Below are positions 53,657-64,000 of a DNA stretch of 64,000 bases, piece by piece. The translations under genes were made by a program, and so were the position numbers. The notes under the pieces are model-generated. The model was not told the origin of the DNA, did not search any database, and was given only the letters and a program-made list of their open reading frames with translations. The stretch comes from Motacilla alba alba (taxonomy: Eukaryota; Chordata; Aves; Passeriformes; Motacillidae): NCBI RefSeq assembly GCF_015832195.1, contig NC_052027.1:19504688-19568687 (forward strand), given 5' to 3'. Within the stretch, counting starts at the first letter, position 1. Every line of letters starts with the position of its first letter.

Positions 53657-56600
53657 CTGAGGAGAAATGACAGTGCAAAAGTATGACTTTCCTTCCATTC
53701 CTCCTGATCACATTTGATTAAAATTCCCCAACAGTTCTGTCAATTATGGTCAATACATTCAATCACTTTTAACCAATGTCCCAGCAGGCTGTGCTAGTGT
53801 AGCTGCAGGGATGTGTAACTGAACGCATTGCTCACTGCTAAGAGCTGACAGCTTCAAGATACATCTTTGCCTGTTTTCACACATTCCCTGCTCCAGAATC
53901 CTCCCAAGGAGACGCTCGGGATGCAAACAGCGTCCCTTGCCAGTGAAAGAAAGCCCAACACCAGCTACTAAAAGCTCCTGTTGCTGGGAGAGAGGCACCT
54001 TCCAGAAACTGAACTGAAAAGCTGCTGCTGAAAAACAAGAAACAAGGAGTTGCCCTGACCTCTCCCCTGCCTGCTAGCGAAAGTTAAACTTAATGAACAA
54101 AAACATCTGAAGTGGTGTCACTTGCAAGCTGAGAGAACAAAAAATAAGGGGGAAAACTACAGCCAGTCAAGCAATAAAAACCAATTTAAAATGGTGTAAC
54201 TCTCATCTAATTAAGACTTTTAGTTCCTTCCTTTAACACACCCACTGCCCCAGATTTCCCTCCCTCAGACAAGCACCTTCCCCGTTTCTGCAGTGTTTTA
54301 CGTCTCTTCACACAGCTCCAGATTTAGCTGTAACCACTTTCATATGCCAAAACAAAGCAAACCAAAGCCACTCATTTTAACTTATTAAGAAGTGTGTGCT
54401 GAGGAGGAGGGTTAGGACAGAGCTGGCAATAAAAGATATTGCTTATAAAGCCAAATGCTGCTTTATTCTCAAGTGCTGCAAAATCCCCCTGACAGCACAC
54501 ACAGCATTGCATCATCCAGCAGTGCAGCACGGCAGAAAACCATCATTGCTTTAAAAAATATTCAAGGAGAATCTTTACAGAACCAGTAATTCCATCATCA
54601 GCTTTATTTTGTATGAATTATGCTGTAATGTCCACCTGTAAGAGTGGGTGGTTTGCAGCCTGCTGGATGACCTAAAAGATACTTCCTTTAAGGCAAGCAA
54701 AATCAATCACAGAGGATAAGATGACCGTGCTATTTTTATACAAGGTTGATCACACAACCATAACCCTTCCCCAGGGTTTTAACTGCAAATAACATTACTA
54801 AATACATAATCATTCAGTGGTCCTACTCTTTTACATTCCATTATTATACCCTTAATATCCTATCAAGAATTAGACAGATCAGAGAAATATATATAATTTA
54901 ATCAAACAGGAGTTCTCAAATCTCAATTTCTTGCATCAGGCTTTGTGGCTCTTTTCATCTGAAATAAGATTACACACACAGTCATCTTCTAAAACTAATC
55001 TCCTTCATACTAAAAAGTCCCTTTTCTGTAAGTAACGTAATTGCTATGTTCATATGCTTTTAAACTGTATTTCAGAATCCTTAATCTTTCTAAATTTAAA
55101 TTCACAGCACCTAACAAAAACAGGAATAGTTTTCTCCATCCCCCTTGTTAGTGAGCTGCATTTGTCCAGTAAATTCAGAGAGACAGAAACCCAGGTGAGC
55201 TCCTCTCCAGTGACTGCCAAAGTAAAAAAACAGCACTCAAAACCCACAGCTTAATCCAAAGATCACCTTCCCTGACATAAAGAAAATGCTGGATCATTAC
55301 TTACTGTACTAAAAATCAATTTGAATTCCTAACATCTGCAAAAGCCTGAACATTTAAAATAATCACAAAGATAAAATCATTTCTTTTTCATCAGCCCCTC
55401 TCTGGTTGTATAATTTTACATAAGTCAGGGTCTGCTTTTTCACCTAAGAAGCTTTGCCCTGGTTTGGCAATATGAAGTCATTGATTCAAATACCCTTCAA
55501 ACCAGGATAGGTGAGTGTCCAAAACAGAGTTAAAAATCCATTTACAAAACATTGGAAGCCAAGAGCTCTTTCCCCATCAATACTCCACTCCTGCTGGAGT
55601 GAAATATCAGCGAATTTTGCAGTCTGGGATTATTTGACAGCAGTCTGGGATTATTTAAAATAGTCCCATTTGTTACAAAAGCTGTAACCTGGCAGCAATA
55701 ATATGAAAATAACACCTGAACCCCCAAGCTGTAAGAAAGAAGGCTGCTCCTTCCCTGTTTGATCAATCACTGTTAAGTAAGGCAGGCTCTGGGTTTATTG
55801 TTGTTTTAAGCTCCTTCCTACCTCCCACCAGGAGGAACATTATCTTATTCACCAGGAAAAGTACTTACCAGAAAATGATGACTCTTCCAGAGTGTTCTGA
55901 GGTGCTGTATTTCCAAGGAAATTTTACTTCAAAAGTGAAGTTAACAATAGGTTCAGAGAAAAATGTACTCAAGGGGGCCTTCCCTTTCTGCTTTTAACAT
56001 AAGCAGCATTTTGTCTCCTTTCAAAGTCAGAGGCTTCTTTCAAAGAAGAACTAAATAGGATGATGGAAATTTAAGTCACCTCCAACACCAGAAATTTCAA
56101 ATACCACCAGGTCTGAAGGAGTTGCTCCCTAAATGCACAAGGAGGATGTGAAGGTTTTGGTGCTGACCTCCAGCAAACCACCAGAAACTCATTTGCTCCT
56201 TCCCAAGGTGTTTTTTCACACCAGGCATCTGCCAGGCTGTGGGGAGGGCACATTTGAACAACACAAGCAGTCAGGGATTCTCTGCTGGCAAACCCAGCTG
56301 TTCTAAACTGAACAAACTTTCCTTTTCACCAAAGCCTGACTTTTTCAAGTGTCTGATTGGATGCAGAAGGGAGTGGGACACAAGGGTCAGGATTGAAGAG
56401 GACAGGACACCTGGATAAGTTATCCTGCTTTCTGTCTGCTCAGAGTTGGGCACAGACCGTTTTGTACTTACACCTAAGAGTCTTTTGTGATTAGGAAAAT
56501 TCCCACTGATGGCTTGTTAATTACACAGACCAATAGCAGACAAGATAAGAAATTTATAAATAGCAATAGAGGAAGCAGCAGAAGCAGAGCAGTTATTTTC

Positions 56601-58273
56601 AGATTTGAATACATTAACTAATATCAAAATAAACCCTCCAACAGTAGCACCTTGCATAGCTGATGATGTAGTTATTTAGAGAACTTTTGATATTTACAAG
56701 GTTGCTTCCAACATAAGTTTAAAAAGGTCTTCTGTCTCAAGAAAAAACAACAAAACAATCTAAAATGAAACAACCACCCAGAAAAAAAATAAAAATTACA
56801 AGGATCTACTGAAAGCAGAAGAAAAAATCACCACCAGAAGATGTGCAAAATTTTTTCATAAGATTCTCAGAGGTTGATTAAAGGACTAAGGATCTAGCCA
56901 GAAACTGATTAATAACAAGATACTTAGGCTAGTTTAAAGTGACTTCTAAGGGAAACAAAATGATGGAAGGATTAATGCAAACTTCAAAATAACAGATCAA
57001 GCCAGTATATTTTAACAAGCTCATTTCTTAGAGAGTACTGGCCAGATCCAGAAGTGCTCAAGACCTGCTAGAATTTGAGAAGGGAGGCAGAGAAGCTCCT
57101 CCTGGGAAGAAGGGAAGGGTAAAACCTGATTGACTTCCTATACATATCCAAACTGTTTTCCTTAAATTTTCAAGAAATATTGCTTTTACAAAAACACTGC
57201 AGTGATTCTGAAAAATTAATTGGGTGGAGGAAAAGCTTTTAGTTGGATTCTGGATGGGAAGAGGGATCAACACAGGATGGCCTGGTATCTCCTGGGTTTA
57301 CTGTTGCAGCCAGTCCTGGGGCAGGACAAACCCAATAAACCCCAGTGGTGAGCTGGTGAGCACTCCAGTGGCACTGGCAGCACCGGCAGCAGGCTCCTCT
57401 CACATTCCTGATGCTGGTTTGGGGCTTCCTGACAAACTGAACGAGGCCAAAAAGGTGTTTTGTGTGTTTTGGAATTGAGTTTCTTTTTTTTGTTGCTGTT
57501 TTATGTTTTGATTTTTGGTGGGTTTTTTTGGCGATGTGTTTTGGTGGTTTGGTTTGGCTTGGTTTTTATTATTATTTTTTTTAATCCAGTCAAGCACTCC
57601 CCACAGCTGCACCATCATTGTAGTATCCAAGCCACAGTGTGGATAAAGTGCCAGTGTCCACAGCAGCCAAGAGGAGAGAATGAGTAACAAGCACTACCTC
57701 AACCAGAAACCTGCCACAAAACCACAGCACAAAGGTGGATAAAGCCTTGCCCATTCCTGACGAGCTGAACATGTAAAGCTTACAAACACCCAAAACCACA
57801 CGAAATATTTGTATTTCCTTTTACAGCTCAGACAGTAAGAGAGCTGTAAAATGAGAGCATTAATTAACAAACGAGCATGGGCCATTTCCAATACCCAGCA
57901 ATGCCAGAAGTATCATCTGAATTAAAGCAGGGATTTATAAACAGTGTAAATAACCACAAACACACTGCTCTAACAGCTGACTGAGGCAAGGGGGCAAAGC
58001 CAGCCTGACCGAGAGTGAGAAGCTTGGTGAAACTTCTGTTAACTCCAGGATTTCTGAAGGCACACCTATGTTTGTTGGTTCCTTGTCTCTGCTACAGGGA
58101 GACTGAGACAATTTGAAAAGGAGCAAACCAGAAGTACAAACATTTCTTAGAGGCTGTTAGAAACCCACTGCAAACAGGAACACTTCACAAACATACAGCT
58201 GCCAAAGAAATCTTGTCATGTCAGAGGTGGAGAGTTTAATGCAGCTATGATGCCAGCCCTCTGTCAAAAAAGA

Positions 58274-58309
<36 letters not shown>

Positions 58310-58346
58310 CATCATCATCATCATCATCGTCATCATCATCATCATC
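58274..58346. repeat. Compound trinucleotide array (AAT)n-(CAT)n
   Basis: About 12 AAT units run directly into about 12 CAT units with one CGT interruption. On the minus strand it reads as Met and Ile runs, which makes a spurious ORF. Confidence 0.93.
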
Positions 58347-61300
58347 TCGCTTGCCTTTGATACCAACGATCTCATTTTGAAAATATTTACAGTTGTCACA
58401 AAAATAAGCATTACTTCAACACTAAAAATTGGCTTTTTAAAAGCAAGAACCTAAGACTCTCCTTAGAATCATTTAAGTTAAATATTTTTAAATAACCAAG
58501 CTGGCAATAACAGCTAGTTGAACATTCTCCTTAGTCTGGCACGCCGCTCAGTTTTGTTTCTATGGTTGTATTTCTTGCTTTGCTTTTGCTGAAGAGCCCA
58601 CTGCTGCTGCAGTGAAGCCAAGAGAATCCCTAGGTCTATTTTAAACCTTCTGGCTAAGAAGGAAAAAACCAGTATCCTTAAAATACTGCCAAAACTAGTG
58701 CCAAAACAACTTGTCAGAGTTCACTCCACAATGAGGCAAAAGGGGATTGAGAGGAGGCAAATGAGAGAAACTGAGTGGGAACCCAGAGCTGTACTTTTCT
58801 CAATTGCACAACTGTTCAATGAAGAGAAAGAAAAACTGGCTGTAAATTGCATCTTCTGGTAATTACAAGAAAAAAATCCCTGGGTCAGGAAAATAAGCCA
58901 GGAAAGAGCACATTTCTCCCCTCTGCATCTCATGGAAACAGGAAGATAGTTATTCCAATGACTTGGGCAGGAGCACTACAGTTTGCCCCCAGAGGGGATG
59001 ATTTCTCCTACATTAGGATATTAATTCTCTGAAGTTCATTGAAGACCTCCCACCACAGATGGAAAGATCAGGGCACACTTGCAATCACACCAAATTACCT
59101 GGAGTAACCTCTGTTCATGAAAAGTTAATTTCTACTCATGCCACTAAGGAAAGAATTCACCAGGAAGTGATCTCAGTGCCTGGTCCTCTTTGGTGGGGGA
59201 GCAAAATAAAGAGAGGAAACTCTGTAGATGTATTTTTTCATGAAATTGGGCAACTGACCGACGAGTTTCTACCAGGACCTTCTGCCTGGCCAACCAGTTT
59301 CTTTATGGCATCATTTCCTAACAAGGTGCCAGGAAATTATACATTGAACATTATTACTGCTACTGTATGTTTAGGTTGGTCTGAAAAGTATTGCCTGAAT
59401 CAGAGCTGATTATAAAAGGGTAAAAAGTGCATGAAAGGCAGATAAAGGTCCCCAAGCAGAAAGTCTGGTTCATTCTAATAAAGGAGGGAAAATAGAGTTT
59501 AAAGGTGTTTTGGAGAAAGGATTTTCCTGTGTAAGAAGCATCATTCCTGAGGAACAGAGCAGGCAGCACAGTGGAGAGGCACAGAGGCACACCCCAAGCA
59601 CTCGCAGTGCAGTAGCTGGACATGTCCTTGCTAGTGAAGACAGCCCTGAGTCATCCTGCCAGAGCGTTTCCTACCTCCTCATTATTCCCTCTCTTGGCAG
59701 TGGGCAGCCTGCTTTTTGTCCCCCCCTCTCCTTCCTTCCTCGCAAGAAAGAAGGCGGTAAGAAGGAAATATTTTAGTTTAATTAACGGACCAAAACACTC
59801 TGTGAGGTTGTTCTCGCCTCCTCTGACCCCACTGCATTTCTCACAGAGCAGGGACAGGAGTTTGTAGCTGCCAGCAGAGCAAAGCACATTCCACTTCGGG
59901 ACAAGACATATGGAAAACTGGTTGTCTCTCTCAGAACTGTGTGCCAGGGCTGAGTATTGCCCTCATGTTTATGCAAGTGTTGTCAGGAACAACACTTTAG
60001 GATGACTGTGTCCTTTAAATTAAGGAACAGTCCCTGTCTTTATGTCTTCTTGCGTCCCTGCCCTAAATCCTCTTTCCACACCCTCACCACAGTTACACCA
60101 AACAGAAGCACTTCAGCTTCAAGTTCTGCAACTCTGCTGAGTAAAAATGGGAAACTCTGACAGTCACATTCCCTTTGAAAGGGACACCTTTTATGCAAGT
60201 ACAGTTTAAACATCTCCTGATTTGCCAATTATGACCTACAAACCCCCAATTTAGTTGGTAGACATCAACGGTTACACAAGAAAGTGTTGATGGGACCTTC
60301 CCTTTACCTCAACTCTTTTTCCTACACAGCCTTCCCATGTCCCTATTCCAACTGTCCCCTGCATTCCTGCAAAGGCAGCTGGTCACATCTGTCACCCTCA
60401 AAATCTGACCACTGGATATGTTTGGACAGAAGGAATTCCAGTTCAGGCACCTGGAGCCCCCTCAGCCGCTGTCTGGAGCTGCTCAGCCAGCAAAATTCCT
60501 CCATTCATCGGCTCATTTTCCAACAGGAGGCACGCAGGCATTGTCAGAGCTCAGCTCCCATTCCTGGCACGTAGCAGGGAGGCAGGAGTGTGCCTGGAAT
60601 GTTTAAGGGCAGCCGGAGCTGAAGGCAGGGATGAGGTAATGGCTCTTGCAGGGATCCAGGGCCACTCACACTCAGCTATTGCTGCTTCCAGCAAAGCCAC
60701 AATTGCTTCCATCATTTGGGAAAGTTTATATTGCCTTTTAATGGCAATAAAAGGAATCCCCGTGCCCATATTTGAACCCGGCGCTTCAATTTACTATTGG
60801 TTCTGCATTTCAGCTGGTTTGGATGGGATATTATTTATGCTAATCCAAGCACTTGTTTTGGAAAAAAAGGAGGAAAAATGGCTCCTCCGGGAGAAAAGAT
60901 AAAACACGCACAGAACAAAGAAAACACACAAAGCTTTTTTTTCTTTGGGTGTTCTCACTTAGGGCTAAATGTTTTTAGAAATAATGAGAGTCATACTAAG
61001 AACATTCTTCTCCTCTTACTAACTCCTCGGCATGTTAGAGGACAAGTTACATGGAGTGCTTTGATTTTAATTTTTGTTGGAACCGACTGCGCCTGCATAA
61101 TCTGCAGTCCAGATGTTGCAACAACAGTAAAGTCCCTCCCAGCACACACACGAGGACAGCAAATGGCTCTGTTGTGAAATCCTGGCCAAGCCTCTTCTCT
61201 CCCCCTTCTTCTTTCTATCAAATCATTCAAAAAAATCATTGAAGATATTAGGGATCAGCTGGCAAAATTGAACTCAGTTTGATTTACACATTCTCCCTCC

Positions 61301-62814
61301 TACTCAATCTGTACTTACAAAGTTTAAAATCATTAGAAATGTTTCCAATAAGCTTCCAAATTCAAATTGAAAGGAGGACGGTCCAAAAGCACATGTTTAG
61401 AGACCGATACAGATATTAGAACGGATGAGACTGACTCTGAGCAGTAGAGAAGTATGTTCAGCATCTTAACTGAAATCCATTATGAGTATGATGGGCGTAA
61501 TTGAGAACACCAGATTAGTGCACTTATTACAAGAGTTAAATTAATGACTACTTGCAAAACTATTTTTTAAAAACCAAGTAAGCAACATTTGGCAACTTTT
61601 AAGGATTTCAAATAGAAACCAAGCTTGCAGCACTTTCTGATTGTGACAGTATGCAGGAATCCAAATTACCTTCAGTCTCTACCTGGAGATGGAAAATGAT
61701 GGAAACCTTATACCTCTGTTGAACAGTTAAAGCTGCTTTCATGGAAAATGAAAAATGTGCCTTCTCACAATATTATTATTGTGTGCCTCTGATTTCCAAC
61801 AAGAATTTATCTAGAAACTGTAATTTGTAATATTGTCTTTGATATAATCCCACCAGCACTCAGCAAATTCCTCTCATATCTGCTTAGTAAAATAAAAAAA
61901 AAACCCTTCTTAAATTAATATTCCAGGGAATCTAGAAATGTTGAAAAAAGTCTGCTCCTGGAATTAGTATCCAATTCATATCAACAGTGGGTTTTAAATT
62001 GGAATAAAATCATCCCCAATGTGCAATAAAGGAAGCCAGTAGGGCTTTCAGGGCTAACGATGATACATCATTGCATATTGCAAACAGATACTGAAGCCTT
62101 TTTATCTCTGTCAATAAATCCTTCAGGAGAACTTTGGAATAGCAGGAACCTTGATAATGGCCCGTTATAAAAGAAGCTACAGCAAACCCTTCAGTACAGA
62201 GCATTGTAATGCACTGAGGACACATGGGGAACAGTTCTCCCTCTGCCACTGCCTTTTCCAGAGAGGAAAAGAGGACAAAAGAAGGGAGGTGGAGGGTGAA
62301 AGGCACCTGGGAAAATTTATTGTAAAATTATTGCTGCCCAGGCTCTGTTCTAGCAGTGTAAAGTGGTGTTACGTTCATGTATCCCCAAGAAGTACACTTA
62401 GGATTAGGATGAAAAGCCTAAACTATGCCCTGGCATCAAGCTCAGAGCAGTGAAACAGCCCCTGAGCTGCACTTTGCAGCCTCTCCTCACCAGCAGTGTC
62501 AGCAATCAACACCAGCAAGACTGGCTCCCATGGCAAGGAACACAATGCCACAGGAACCCTGCCAGATGGGAGGACCATTTACAGTGCCTGCCAACAGCTG
62601 ATACCCCAAAGGAGACACTAAACATGACTCCAGGCTCTGCTAAATTAAAAACTGAGTCTGAGCAATGCCAACCCTTATCTCCCATCTTCTATAGCACTAG
62701 GCACAGCTGCAACAAGTTTTCAAACCACTTGGATGTTGTCCCCGTTTTGCTGACACTGCTTTGTTAGCACAGAAGGTGTTTGTGCCCTGTGCCCAGGAGT
62801 GCTGAGCCGGCACT

Positions 62815-62845
62815 GCCCTGTCCCTGTCCCTGTCCCTGTCCTTGC
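62815..62845. repeat. (CCCTGT)n hexamer run
   Basis: About five units of CCCTGT, the last one altered. Short variable repeat within the IQSEC1 intron. Confidence 0.8.
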
Positions 62846-63754
62846 CATGGCCCTGCCCACAGTATCCCCAGGCAGTGTTAGCAACAAACACACCTGGCAG
62901 CCACAAATTCTTGGCAGGGACCCAGAGCTGCTGTCACCCCCCTGGTGGCACGAGGCTCTGCGACAATCCCCATGTACAGAATGCCAGCCCTGCACTGCTG
63001 ACCCATGGGCAGAACACATCTCGCACTGCTAAGGTTAAACACTTCTAGTTAATCTCTCAGAACCATCAGTGCATCAGTAGCAGGATGGAACCTGAAAATC
63101 CTACCAGAATGGGGTGCAATAACTGGTAAACCTGGTATTTCCAGCCTGCAGTCAAAACAAACAGGAGAATGAAATCACAGCTCTTTCAATTTTTTTTCTC
63201 CTTGTTTTTGTTTTTAAAGCAGCAGTCAAAAGGCCTCTTGAAGCCTTGTTTATAAGCAAACCAGTCTCGAAGGCTGGATTTGCATTGGCAGGATTTGCAG
63301 CCTGCAAAATAAACCTTTCTAGGTAGTGTTTTCCTTCTGCCTGTGAGGGAGGAATGGTTTCTAGTGCATTTCTCCCAGTCCACATCTCTTTCCAGCTCCA
63401 CTGAAGAAAATGCCTAATTCAACACAGCTGGCCTGCCCAAGGCTCCCTGGGAGCTGCTGCACTCTGGGCATGCACCTGCAACCCTTCCTTTGGAGAGGAA
63501 TGAATGTGAACACACACTGTCAGCCCATTGCCAGGGGGAATCACTGCTGCCATTCAGAGCCACGGCAGTGCACAGAAGCTGTTACTTACTTGCAATTTCT
63601 TTGGCAGAAATCATTCCGTTTTGGGGGATACTTTACCTTCTAACTTAGGGGCTACTACAAAATGCCTTCGAGAAGTGCAAGTGCACTTCTTTAATCAACA
63701 CTCAGGTTCCAAACTGAAGGCCAAGTTACACTTTGAAAAAAATTCTGTGATCAA

Positions 63755-63870
63755 GTGATGATCATGGAGTCACAGAATGGTTTGGGCTGGGAGAGATCCT
63801 GAAGATGATTTCTTCCAAACCCTCTGCCATGGGTAGGGAGACCTTCCAATAGAACTCCCAGAAAAGTGAT
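63755..63870 (-). mobile_element. CR1 LINE, 3' end, minus orientation
   Basis: GAGTCACAGAATGGTTTGGG followed by GAGAGATCCTGAAGATGATT and CCTCTGCCATGGGTAGGGAG is the reverse complement of the avian CR1 3' UTR, whose end reads CCAACCATTCTGTGATTCT. The element may continue further right in diverged form. Confidence 0.8.
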
Positions 63871-64000
63871 TTTCAATTGCCTATAATTTTTTCCCAGTGT
63901 CCTGTGTTGTCCATTCTCCTGGGAGCTTTGTGCTACTGATGTTTTGCATCAATCAGTGATTAAGTGAACTGGACCGGCAGCTGTGCTCAACTTTTACCCC

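Larger units (their letters stand above)
53657..64000. other. IQSEC1: IQSEC1 intron, at least 10.3 kb, open at the right edge
   Basis: No sequence matching the expected preceding IQSEC1 exon (ending near RIGLNLFNK) is found here, so the whole stretch is taken as intron. It contains a T/G-rich low-complexity stretch (57480-57590), a trinucleotide array, a CCCTGT hexamer run and a terminal CR1 piece. ORFs are short and unconvincing. Confidence 0.65.

Noticed and set aside
57460..57687. Hydrophobic plus-strand ORF (FFFLLLFYVLIFGGFFW type)
   Set aside because: Product of a T/G-rich low-complexity stretch, not a membrane protein.
58157..58411. Minus-strand ORF with Met and Ile runs
   Set aside because: Translation of the AAT/CAT microsatellite.

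Overview
This is vertebrate nuclear DNA, almost certainly avian. The genes are split into short exons with GT-AG introns in an AT-rich background. The ACAD9 promoter is a sharp CpG island, CR1-type LINE fragments and LTR-like blocks are present, and both proteins are close to their mammalian counterparts. Two protein-coding genes can be reconstructed exon by exon. Both lie on the minus strand, so transcription runs from high to low coordinates.

ACAD9 (7046-21373) is complete. Its 18 coding exons join in frame to 624 residues and encode the mitochondrial acyl-CoA dehydrogenase family member 9, which is also a complex I assembly factor. The start codon sits in a CpG island (about 20.7-21.9 kb), and a poly(A) signal follows the stop at about 6.88 kb. 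Intron 12 is a GC-AG intron directly after the catalytic glutamate codon.

IQSEC1 (BRAG2) (33188-53656) is the 3' part of the gene only: 11 coding exons, 560 residues. It covers most of the Sec7 ARF-GEF domain, the PH domain, a Ser-rich linker and a His/Pro-rich tail ending in STIV. A probable 3' UTR of about 4 kb runs to about 29.0 kb. The upstream exons lie beyond the right edge, and 53.66-64.0 kb is intron.

Flanking regions: 0-6.9 kb (downstream of ACAD9) holds a diverged partial copy of the ACAD9 3' end (intron 16, exon 17, probably exon 18), LTR-like retroelement debris, a CR1-like piece and an unassigned transmembrane-encoding ORF. The 22-29 kb intergenic region holds a CpG-rich LTR-like block and a 40-bp minisatellite. 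IQSEC1 introns carry a 65-bp minisatellite, AT-rich arrays and, at the right edge, a CR1 3' end.

The two genes have no evident pathway link; their adjacency is a matter of synteny. I found no evidence for a wholly new system. The most unusual signals are the ACAD9 3'-end duplication, whose exon copy is much more diverged than its intronic flanks, the GC-AG intron, and a possible intronic poly(A) isoform of IQSEC1.
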